DNA of 64,000 bases. It comes from Arenibacter algicola (lineage in GTDB: Bacteria > Bacteroidota > Bacteroidia > Flavobacteriales > Flavobacteriaceae). Shown here in pieces: positions 46,523 to 54,394 of this stretch. Location: positions 1-64,000 of the forward strand of contig NZ_JPOO01000001.1 of the NCBI RefSeq assembly GCF_000733925.1, in the 5' to 3' direction. The notes beneath the pieces are model-generated. The model saw nothing but the letters and a program-made list of their open reading frames with translations. It had not been told where the DNA came from and did no database searches. The number at the start of each line of letters is the position of its first letter. Within the stretch, counting starts at the first letter, position 1. Made by a program: the position numbers and the translations under genes.

Positions 46523-46882
46523 TTATTCAGATGATTTTGTTTTGGCATTATCCAAACCGTTCAGCTTTTCGGTTACGTAGTCCATAAAATCCATTTGACT
46601 ATGGGGCAGTATATTCAGGACCAGTTCCAATACCCTGCAAACGCTGTCATGTTTGGTTGCATTTTGATTGTTTGGAGACAATAGCATTCCGTTCCCGTCC
46701 AAGGCAAATACACATACTTCCAGAAGGCTCGCTATGTTCAACAGCAGATCATTGTTGTCCTTAACCTCCAAGAATACCTTATGATTTCCTAAGGGATTAG
46801 CTGGATCTTGTTTTAAAAGCCCCATAAGATTACGGTGGTGTTTACGAATTTCCTTTAAGGTCTTTAATTTTTTCTTTTTCAT
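46523..46882 (-). CDS. Small helical protein, paralogue 2 of 3
   Basis: A 119-residue protein with a very basic start (MKKKKLKTLKEIRKHHR) and the shared core LLLNIASLLEVCVFALDGNG...VLELVLNILPHSQMDFMDYVTEKL. The ATG at 46882 is chosen because the frame upstream of it lies in the previous gene. It sits between two paralogues with gaps of about 10 bases. Function unknown. Confidence 0.65.
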   Translation of the reverse strand: MKKKKLKTLKEIRKHHRNLMGLLKQDPANPLGNHKVFLEVKDNNDLLLNIASLLEVCVFALDGNGMLLSPNNQNATKHDSVCRVLELVLNILPHSQMDFMDYVTEKLNGLDNAKTKSSE

Positions 46883-46892
46883 AGGCTGTTTT

Positions 46893-47357
46893 TTAGGGTT
46901 GGTTTGAGGTTTCCAAATCGGGGAGTAAATTCCGGATCTTATCAAGGAATTCCATTTCCTCATAGGGTATCATATTGAGTACATACCCGAGTACTTCACG
47001 AATGTTCTGTTCGGGTTCTGGAACGACACTATTTGGGGTGCGTTCAGCATCCAATGCCGTGATGCATACCTTTAATAAACTGGAAATCATAAAGGAGGTT
47101 TCCAAATAGCCATCGGTGATAAGGTTTACGGTATAGAGTTCTTTTTTGGAGGGGTAGCGCTTTAAGGTATGGAAATGCTCCTTGGCCAATTCGCTTATTT
47201 TATCCAAAGTAACATTGTCTTCTAATCCTAGTCTGGCTATATTGGAAGTATCTTCATTAATTAAATTGGATTCTCTGGATGATTCTGGATTCTCCCAATG
47301 CTTTCGATATTTTGGATTATTAATGTTTTGTCCTTGTTTACTTATTTTCTTTCCCAT
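46893..47357 (-). CDS. Small helical protein, paralogue 1 of 3
   Basis: A 154-residue protein with a polar N-terminal region and the shared core FMISSLLKVCITALDAE...IREVLGYVLNMIPYEEMEFLDKIRNLLP. It is closest to paralogue 2. It is divergent from an XRE-type regulator 203 bases away. That gap contains no gene and must hold both promoters. No function recognised. Confidence 0.65.
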   Translation of the reverse strand: MGKKISKQGQNINNPKYRKHWENPESSRESNLINEDTSNIARLGLEDNVTLDKISELAKEHFHTLKRYPSKKELYTVNLITDGYLETSFMISSLLKVCITALDAERTPNSVVPEPEQNIREVLGYVLNMIPYEEMEFLDKIRNLLPDLETSNQP

Positions 47358-47560
47358 AGCTACATTTTTTATTGATTCTCAATGAAGACCCCTTGTCATA
47401 TTTCTAAACCACCCACCTAATCGTATCTATAATAAATACATTGGTGTAGAAATTCGTTACTAATGTATTTAAAATTAAACCAAATTCAAAACAAAAGTGT
47501 AATAATTTTATACATGCGTATATACTTTCTAAATTTATGTAATCAATAATTACATTTTGG

Positions 47561-47779
47561 ATGACAAACTTGGGCTTATACTTAGCTAAGAAATCGATTA
47601 ATAAGGCGGAGGTTGCCAGAAGAACTGGGTTGAGTAAATCTCGTTTAAGTCAATTAAGTTCTAAAGAATCAACCAAACTTCGCGTGGATGAACTTTATTT
47701 GATCGCTTTGGCAATCGATGTAGAACCTAGTGAATTATTAAATGAGGTTTGTAAGGGGCTTAATCTGCCAAAAGAGTAG
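47561..47779 (+). CDS. XRE-family helix-turn-helix regulator
   Basis: A 72-residue Cro/CI-type HTH: LGLYLAKKSINKAEVARRTGLSKSRLSQLSSKESTKLRVDELYLIALAIDVEPSELL, the whole protein being one domain. It is divergent from the three paralogous genes and may regulate them. Structured repeat copy B begins 62 bases after it. Confidence 0.85.
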   Translation: MTNLGLYLAKKSINKAEVARRTGLSKSRLSQLSSKESTKLRVDELYLIALAIDVEPSELLNEVCKGLNLPKE

Positions 47780-47841
47780 AGGAACTCTCTGAAGGTTTTC
47801 CATATTTTACCCAAGTGAAATTATTGAACTAGTCTTGAACC

Positions 47842-48096
47842 AGTTCCTGCGGGAGTTCAAAAGCCCATAAGTTTTCCAACCCCCTCGGAACCGCTGATAA
47901 AAGCATGGAGCATAGAAAAAATGCCCCATGCCTTTATCCTTGCCAACGCTCGGTTATTGCTATGGATCAAAAAAATGTCGTTCCAAATTTACCTAAGCAA
48001 GTGCGCCCTAATTCGATTTTACTAAACGCGTATCTGACCGAATGCTATAAAATCGAATCAGGATCCAGGCGCAGTTAAGTTATGGTAAGATTTGGG
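47842..48096 (+). repeat. Structured repeat, copy B
   Basis: Second copy of the repeat at 43681-43935, in direct orientation, about 3.9 kb apart. The same stem-loop (CATGG...CCATG around AGAAAAAATG), the CCTAATTCGATTTTA / TAAAATCGAATCAGG inverted pair and the GCGCAGTTAAGTT end are kept. The rest of 47780-48186 is AT-rich and without a gene; it must hold the higBA promoter. Confidence 0.75.
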
Positions 48097-48186
48097 CAAG
48101 CATTTTATAAATTGTTCGTTTTATTTAGCTTTTACATATTTTTTGTATTTTTGTTAACTCTTTACGTTAATAATATTATTATATTT

Positions 48187-48519
48187 GTGGAAATTAGCTA
48201 CAAGTCCAGTAAACTAAAAAAACAATTGACCAGCCCACGTGAACTTGGTAGGAGTTATGGACAATTGGCGCGTAAGATTAACCAGCGACTAAATGACCTT
48301 AAATCCGCTGAAACTCTTTCTATAATGCGTCTTTTGCCAGCTGCACATTGCCATGAGTTAAGTGGAATATATAAAGGAGAGCTTGCAGTAAATATTTCCC
48401 CAAACTATAGATTAATATTTGAACCAAACCACGACCCAATTCCTGAAAAGGAAGACGGAGGCCTCGATTGGGAGTCCGTTACGAAAATCCAGATTAACAG
48501 GATTGAAGATTATCATTAG
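48187..48519 (+). CDS. higB: HigB/RelE-type toxin
   Basis: A toxin of the RelE superfamily, probably a ribosome-dependent mRNA endonuclease. The core is ISYKSSKLKKQLTSPRELGRSYGQLARKINQRLNDL...CHELSGIYKGELAVNISPNYRLIFEP, with the final KIQINRIEDYH typical of HigB. An open frame begins at 48082 inside repeat B, but its first 35 residues are hydrophobic and unlike the family. I prefer the GTG at 48187, giving 110 residues. Its stop is 33 bases before the antitoxin. Confidence 0.88.
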   Translation: MEISYKSSKLKKQLTSPRELGRSYGQLARKINQRLNDLKSAETLSIMRLLPAAHCHELSGIYKGELAVNISPNYRLIFEPNHDPIPEKEDGGLDWESVTKIQINRIEDYH

Positions 48520-48552
48520 AATAAAGTCCACCACACAAAAGTCGACCACAGA

Positions 48553-49647
48553 ATGAGTACCACAATTGAACAAGCAAAAGAATTCCTTTCTCCACCAGGA
48601 GACACAATTCAAGAAACCATCGACATCATGGGAATGAGCCAAGCAGAGCTTGCGGAACGTATGGGCCGACCTAAAGAAAAAGTGAATGATGTTATTAAAG
48701 GGCGAGAACCTATTAGCACTAATACCGCTTTTCAGTTAGAAAAAGTTTTAGGAATACCAGCCAGTTTTTGGTTAAATCGTGAAAAGGAGTACAGACGAGA
48801 ATTGTTTGAGTTAGAGGAACAAGCTTTTTATGAAGGTTGTATCGGATGGCTTCAAAACTTTCCCATTCCACAAATGAAAAAATTTGGATGGCTGCCCAAT
48901 ACACGAGAAAAGCATGAACAGGTCGTAGCTATGCTGAAATTTTTCGGTGTAGCTACTCCCGATGAATGGACTCGAATTTATGTGCATGAAGAAGTATCAG
49001 TAGCTTTTAGGGTTTCCTTGGCAAATACTCAGAATCCACATGCGGTTTCAGCATGGCTGCGTATGGGTGAGCTACAGGCTAAACAATTAAATGTTCTAGA
49101 ATTTGACAAAAAGCGGTTTAGGGAAAACTTATTTGTTGTAAAAGAACTGGCCTTTGAGCAGCCAGAAGATTTCGATGTTCAACTGCAAAAAATTTGTGCG
49201 ACATGTGGTGTGGCTTTAGTTTATACACCTAACTTGCCTAAGGCACCTATTAGTGGGGCTACTCGATGGTTTCATAACAAGCCCATTATTCAATTATCTG
49301 GAAGGTTTAAAACCGATGATCATTTTTGGTTTACATTTTTTCATGAGGCAGGGCATATAATCCTGCACGGGAAAAAGGATATTTTCCTTGAAAATCTAGA
49401 AGGCACAGAAATAGATCAAGAAAAAGAAGATGAGGCCAATACGTTCGCAGCAAAAATGTTAGTGCATCAAATGGCTTTGAAGGCAATATTGAATTCCTTT
49501 CCATTAAATGAGCAGAAAATTTTGGAAGTTGCAGATATGTTTGAAATTCCTCCAGGAGTAATCGTGGGAAGATTACAACATATGGGGTATCTTCCTTATC
49601 ATGAATTCAATAACCTTAAAAGAAAAATTAATTTGTTTAACTATTGA
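48553..49647 (+). CDS. higA: HigA-type antitoxin fused to ImmA/IrrE-like metallopeptidase
   Basis: A 364-residue protein. Residues about 15-75 are an XRE HTH (GDTIQETIDIMGMSQAELAERMGRPKEKVNDVIKGREPISTNTAFQLEKVLGIP), the HigA signature. The C-terminal part carries the zinc-peptidase motif HEAGH (264-268) in WFTFFHEAGHIILHGK, with a downstream Glu-rich EDEANTFAAKMLV segment as in ImmA/IrrE proteins. It represses the operon and neutralises HigB. The protease domain could degrade itself or the regulator under stress, by analogy with ImmA; this is inference. Confidence 0.88.
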   Translation: MSTTIEQAKEFLSPPGDTIQETIDIMGMSQAELAERMGRPKEKVNDVIKGREPISTNTAFQLEKVLGIPASFWLNREKEYRRELFELEEQAFYEGCIGWLQNFPIPQMKKFGWLPNTREKHEQVVAMLKFFGVATPDEWTRIYVHEEVSVAFRVSLANTQNPHAVSAWLRMGELQAKQLNVLEFDKKRFRENLFVVKELAFEQPEDFDVQLQKICATCGVALVYTPNLPKAPISGATRWFHNKPIIQLSGRFKTDDHFWFTFFHEAGHIILHGKKDIFLENLEGTEIDQEKEDEANTFAAKMLVHQMALKAILNSFPLNEQKILEVADMFEIPPGVIVGRLQHMGYLPYHEFNNLKRKINLFNY

Positions 49648-49758
49648 TTTCTCATATTGGCACAATTCGAACTGAAATAACCAGGCTTTCTGTAAAAGTT
49701 GTACTTTTCATATGACAGTTAAACCTATCTAATTATTATTTTGAACATCAACATAACC

Positions 49759-49779
49759 AAGCACAGATAAATTGTGCTT
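49759..49779. terminator. Hairpin between convergent higA and mcrC
   Basis: AAGCACA (49759-49765) / TGTGCTT (49773-49779) with a 7-base loop in the 166-base gap between the two convergent genes. No strong T-run, so terminator activity is uncertain. Confidence 0.4.
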
Positions 49780-49813
49780 ATAACAATAATTATATAGTTA
49801 AGATTACTCAAAA

Positions 49814-51034
49814 CTAAAGAAACCATTCCAAAATTTCTACACCAATATTTTCATTTAATTGATCGCCATTCAGAATATTCAGCTTTCCCATAGCGCATGT
49901 ATGGTTGTCATCTCCCTCGAAAGGGATAAATTGGGGTTTTTCGGTTTCCAAGGAGGGATATAACAACAATGCTTTAGTTGAATCCCAATATTCGTTGTAC
50001 ACGTACATCTGTCGCAAATCATTGGTAGAAGGTTTACTACCGCCGATATTCTTCCATTTTGTATCTATTACATAGGTTTTGTCCGACTTTTCAATTACAA
50101 TATCAGGTCTAATCTTGATGCCCCTCCAAAACGGTTTTGATTCTTGGCCTTTCACAACTATACCTTCTGCCGAAACCGATTTAAGCATTGTCAACACATA
50201 CTCTTCCCATAAATTGTTCATATCGAAGAGGAGGGCCAGCATATTTTCCTTCCCGCTTGAGATATTTGGTGCGAAATTTAAGATGATTAGCCTAGCAATT
50301 TCTATGGCGGTTTTGTACGGTTGGGTCTTTCTGTTGGTTGTAAGTTTCTTAAACGTATTGGCATTTACATTAATCCGGGAAACCTCTGGAAAATTGGCCT
50401 GAATGCGTTTAAATTTTGAATACAGATGGGTTCCTGAAGAAAACTGACCAATAATTCCCAAGGCTACCCATAAAATTTGATGGATCTGATGATTATGGTC
50501 ATAAACCTGATGGGAAGTATAGAAGCGTTCCTTGTGAATTAGGTTTTGGTTTATATGTTCCGCAAACTCCAGCTTCCCTTTTAGGGCCTTTACATTACCA
50601 ACATTGGTCCGATACTGTTTAATTAAGCCCTGCCGCTCCAATAACTGTATCTCATTTAAAAACCATTCAAAATAAATATCCAATAAATGTATATGCTGTT
50701 TACTTACGTTGGCTTGGCCCAAATTATTCACTTTTAATCGCTTGGTAGCACGCAGCATGCCTATCAATACAGTTTGCCACAATGCTTCATTGGAAGCACT
50801 TCCGTCTATTTTTGGCAAGATCTCAATGGTAAGTCCGTCTATCTGAATAACACCAACATATTGCGAGAATTTAATGCCTTTATGCAGTAAGGTAAAATAT
50901 TCATTGTCATGAAGCTGGTTAAGCTTCGCTAAGGCGTTGAAGTGTTTTTCTTCAAAAGTTATATCATTATACTGCCGGCCATAGTGCAATGTACTGTGCT
51001 CAAAAACCTGTAATATGTTCTGACGCTTACTCAT
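49814..51034 (-). CDS. mcrC: McrC-type restriction subunit (PD-(D/E)XK nuclease)
   Basis: The nuclease partner of McrB, cutting DNA with modified bases. The N-terminal domain (QYVGVIQIDGLTIEILPKI) stimulates McrB. The C-terminal PD-(D/E)XK site is IRPDIVIEKSDKTYVIDTKWK, with the Asp, Asp and Lys residues present. Length is 406 residues from the ATG at 51034, which overlaps the mcrB stop (ATGAGTAA) and suggests translational coupling. It is the last gene of the long minus-strand run. Confidence 0.92.
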   Translation of the reverse strand: MSKRQNILQVFEHSTLHYGRQYNDITFEEKHFNALAKLNQLHDNEYFTLLHKGIKFSQYVGVIQIDGLTIEILPKIDGSASNEALWQTVLIGMLRATKRLKVNNLGQANVSKQHIHLLDIYFEWFLNEIQLLERQGLIKQYRTNVGNVKALKGKLEFAEHINQNLIHKERFYTSHQVYDHNHQIHQILWVALGIIGQFSSGTHLYSKFKRIQANFPEVSRINVNANTFKKLTTNRKTQPYKTAIEIARLIILNFAPNISSGKENMLALLFDMNNLWEEYVLTMLKSVSAEGIVVKGQESKPFWRGIKIRPDIVIEKSDKTYVIDTKWKNIGGSKPSTNDLRQMYVYNEYWDSTKALLLYPSLETEKPQFIPFEGDDNHTCAMGKLNILNGDQLNENIGVEILEWFL

Positions 51035-54000
51035 ACGAGATACCCAATAAAAGGCCAACGGCCTCTTCTACATCATCAATGTTGGTTATTAGTTCAAAGC
51101 TTTGTTCCAATTCCGGCACGGCAATATTATTGTACTTGGGAAAGTAAACTCTTTTAGCTCCCTTTTCTTCCACAAACCCACTACCTAATACCAAAGCAAT
51201 TTTCTCGTAATCATTATAAAAGTATTCCTGCAATAAGGGAACAATGTTGTTTTTGAATACGTTGGATAGCCCTTCTGCATCACCACTATTCAATTTAATG
51301 AAGTACGAATGCCCAATGGTATGATCCCTATCCAATAATGCTTCAATTCGGTCATTGATAGTGGTAAGTACTTGTTCCAGGTTAAAACCATCAAAAGTTA
51401 TGGTTGACAAAAGTGTTGGGTCTGGCATCACTTCCTCAAACACAAACCTTCTTCTAAGGGCGGTATCCAAAGCTTCCACACTTCTATCGGCTGTGTTCAT
51501 GGTGCCAATGATATATAGGTTTGAAGGCACCCCAAATTCAGTTTTTGAATAAGGCAATTTTAGTTTTAATTCTTGTGGCTGGTCAATTCTTTTATCGTCT
51601 TCTATTAACGTTATGAGCTCTCCAAATATGGCAGAAACATTGCCCCTATTAATTTCATCAATGAAAATGGCATAATCATTATGCGGATCTTGAATGGCCC
51701 GTTGACATAATTTCTTAAAAATGCCATCTTTAATTTCGTATTCTAAGGTGGAATTCCCTTCTTCTAGTTTAGGCTTTATACCCTCAACAAAATCTTCATA
51801 ACCAAAGGATTGATGAAAAGTGACAAACTCATAATTCTTGATTACCGTATCTTCATTTGGTTTGAAATCCCTGATCTCCTCCAATAATTTAATGCCCTCC
51901 GGATATAAACTTTCAACTTTATCTTTTACAACATACCATTCAGAATCGGCTTCCTTGCAAAAAAGAGAAGGCTCGCTTCTATCAACGACGTTCACATTGG
52001 GACATTCCGGAACTGTGTGTGCCTGCATCCTACTCCATGCGATTGGCCTAATATTCTTTGCATTGGACAGACTTGTTTTAGCCTTTACAATTTCATGTTC
52101 CAATAATTCATTTACAGATGTCTTGCCCAGATCGTATAAAGCAATTGCAAAAGTTTGCCACCATGTTAAATCTGCGACTTGATTTATGATGAATTGTTCT
52201 TTTGAAATAGAACTTTCACTGATAGTAAATCTCTCGAAATACTTTTCTCTTAATTTGTAGGTTTTGCCAGTACCTGGAGGGCCATACAAAATTGTGTTTA
52301 AAACCTTGTTCCGGTTGACCATTGTTATAATTTTACCATATTTTGCTCTAAATGCATTATCAAAAACTGCTTCTTCAAATGCCAAGTCCGTGTGCTTTCT
52401 AAATCCTGATTTTGCCGTTCTAGTTAATTCTTGATCAAATCCATCGTAAATAGATTTTAGCTCATCTGGAGAATAATCAGGTCTCTGTGTATAAGTGTAG
52501 TAAGGGTGGGGTAGATTGCCTTCAAACTTAATACTATCAGGCCTTATTCTGTCTTTAGATAGTACCCAATATTTACCCTTTTTGTTTGATCTAAATAACG
52601 CCCATGAATAGCGTTGTCCAATAATAAAGCTTATTCTATTTCTCTTTGTACTATAATGCAGTCTATTATCTCCCTTTTCAATTTGAAATTTATCGAGTAT
52701 TTCAAATAAAAATGTAAAATACGCTTTTAGGTCAGCTTCATTGTACTTTGATAGCACTTCTTCAAATGATATACTGTCTTCTCCTTCAACAAGACTAAGA
52801 AGTTTTTCAAATTGCTCTTTTGTTGCCCTAAAATTAGTACCACTAATGCCAACATTTAAATTCCTTAATTCAGGGAAATCATCGATCTCTTCTTTTAATA
52901 TAGGTGTGGCATATAAATTATGGGTAAGTTGAATATCGACTACTAAATTATTCATGTTTTCAACCTTCCATAATTCATCATCCTTTTCAGTAGGGCTTTC
53001 ATATGGGTTTGAACGTACTTCTGCCAAGCCGTAACACCCAGAATTTTTTCCAGAAATCCAAATAATTACCTTATCTCCTGTTTTAATTGAACTGCTGTGT
53101 GAAGAAACGGTAAAAGTTTCTAATAATTCTTCCCCTATCGCCTTTTCCAAATCATACCTATCTGGACTTCCTTGAAACAGCCAGTATTCTGGCCCTTTAT
53201 AGTCAAAATTTTCCTTTAAAAATTTAATGTAATTGTTTTTGCCCAAAATAGCCTTTGGTATACCGTTGCTGTTTTTAGAGTCGTATTCAATAAAATCGGG
53301 GTTTTTAACACGTTCTGTTTTACTCATTAAGAATAAGATGGTGTTAACCAATCCATTAATATTACTTGGGTCTACAAGAAAAAAATCAACATCATCAAAA
53401 AAATCATTTATTTCATCAAGCCTGGTTTCTATACTTTTGTTGGTATTGCCAAGATAGGCTCTATAAGACTCATAGGTGTTGGTATTTAACCATTTAGCAA
53501 AGTCTTTTCTAACATCAATCAAACCCATCTCGTACTGTTTCCACAACTTATGGCTCCAGGTAAAGTAATCAATTTCTACAGGTTTTAATTTTAAAATCTC
53601 TTTATGAAATTTAGAATCTGGGGTTTTATTATCATAATCAATTCCAAGGTTAGAGGCAATAACTCTTAAGGCATCTAACTTAAAAGCATTTAAACAATTG
53701 AAATCACCGTATAAAAAAGCGATTTTCCATTTGTAAGCATGACCTAGATCAACTTTATCAATAGCCTCAATAGTATCGCTTTTTGCAGCTTTGGCAATAC
53801 TAACTATCAAACTTCTGACTGTGTCATATGCTTGCTCTTTGGTGTTACCATATTTGCCATACCAGGAATATTCACCATCAGACATTCGTTTGTTATTATA
53901 ATTTTCAGATTCTAGATCTTTACGTTTAAAAATCCCAAACTTATATGCCGATCCACCCCAAATACTACCTAAATCGGTAGTTGTAGCTTCCAACCAATAA

Positions 54001-54245
54001 CAAAAAGATGTTTCCTTATCCAGATTGGTGTACTCCTCCAGTGTCATCGTCTTTATCCGCTCTATGGGCCACTCTTTTAAAAATTCTTCTTTAAGCTTGT
54101 ATAGTTTATCGTACATATCCTTACTTGACTTTTTTACCAACTTATACCCGTTTCGCTCCAATGCCTTAAAGCAATCCGTATCTTCTCCACCCTTAAAATA
54201 ATTTTCTATTTTTCTGCCAATTGCATGGTAATTGGCATAGGCCAT
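51027..54245 (-). CDS. mcrB: McrB-type GTPase with EVE domain, 5' end lost
   Basis: The motor subunit of an McrBC system. The C-terminal AAA+ domain has Walker A LYGPPGTGKTY (about residue 655), Walker B FIDEINRGN (about 860) and the McrB hallmark GTMNTADRSVEALDTALRRRF (about 915). Residues about 350-490 are an EVE domain (GPEYWLFQGSP, GDKVIIWISGKNSGCYGLAEV), a PUA-like fold that reads modified cytosine. The first 340 residues and 500-640 are of unknown fold. The first in-frame start is 54245, but the frame stays open and family-like (GFGPSSTYDLVFEEKKYPPKAV) back to a stop at 54324-54326. The ancestral start therefore lay upstream and a frameshift removed it. Confidence 0.85.
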   Translation of the reverse strand: MAYANYHAIGRKIENYFKGGEDTDCFKALERNGYKLVKKSSKDMYDKLYKLKEEFLKEWPIERIKTMTLEEYTNLDKETSFCYWLEATTTDLGSIWGGSAYKFGIFKRKDLESENYNNKRMSDGEYSWYGKYGNTKEQAYDTVRSLIVSIAKAAKSDTIEAIDKVDLGHAYKWKIAFLYGDFNCLNAFKLDALRVIASNLGIDYDNKTPDSKFHKEILKLKPVEIDYFTWSHKLWKQYEMGLIDVRKDFAKWLNTNTYESYRAYLGNTNKSIETRLDEINDFFDDVDFFLVDPSNINGLVNTILFLMSKTERVKNPDFIEYDSKNSNGIPKAILGKNNYIKFLKENFDYKGPEYWLFQGSPDRYDLEKAIGEELLETFTVSSHSSSIKTGDKVIIWISGKNSGCYGLAEVRSNPYESPTEKDDELWKVENMNNLVVDIQLTHNLYATPILKEEIDDFPELRNLNVGISGTNFRATKEQFEKLLSLVEGEDSISFEEVLSKYNEADLKAYFTFLFEILDKFQIEKGDNRLHYSTKRNRISFIIGQRYSWALFRSNKKGKYWVLSKDRIRPDSIKFEGNLPHPYYTYTQRPDYSPDELKSIYDGFDQELTRTAKSGFRKHTDLAFEEAVFDNAFRAKYGKIITMVNRNKVLNTILYGPPGTGKTYKLREKYFERFTISESSISKEQFIINQVADLTWWQTFAIALYDLGKTSVNELLEHEIVKAKTSLSNAKNIRPIAWSRMQAHTVPECPNVNVVDRSEPSLFCKEADSEWYVVKDKVESLYPEGIKLLEEIRDFKPNEDTVIKNYEFVTFHQSFGYEDFVEGIKPKLEEGNSTLEYEIKDGIFKKLCQRAIQDPHNDYAIFIDEINRGNVSAIFGELITLIEDDKRIDQPQELKLKLPYSKTEFGVPSNLYIIGTMNTADRSVEALDTALRRRFVFEEVMPDPTLLSTITFDGFNLEQVLTTINDRIEALLDRDHTIGHSYFIKLNSGDAEGLSNVFKNNIVPLLQEYFYNDYEKIALVLGSGFVEEKGAKRVYFPKYNNIAVPELEQSFELITNIDDVEEAVGLLLGISYE

Positions 54246-54370
54246 TACTGCTTTTGGCGGGTACTTTTTTTCTTCAAATACTAAGTCATAAGTTGACGAG
54301 GGTCCAAATCCTTTAGGAAATCCTTAATTCCTTGTATTATATGATCCTTACTAACCTTGTCGAACATCAT
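54246..54370 (-). pseudogene. Frameshifted 5' end of mcrB
   Basis: From an ATG at 54370 (or 54367) one frame reads MFDKVSKDHIIQGIKD, and the mcrB frame then continues with GFPKGFGPSSTYDLVFEEKK into M54245. The two meet near 54321-54326, where a few codons are missing and the frame changes. The spacing of 24 bases from the upstream stop matches the other gaps in this run, which supports 54370 as the original start. It could be a real deletion or a sequencing error. Confidence 0.7.
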
Positions 54371-54394
54371 CGATTTTCTTTTGATTTTTTAGCG

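Noticed and set aside
48082..48186. Longer HigB starting at the ATG at 48082
   Set aside because: The added residues are hydrophobic, unlike the family, and begin inside repeat B.
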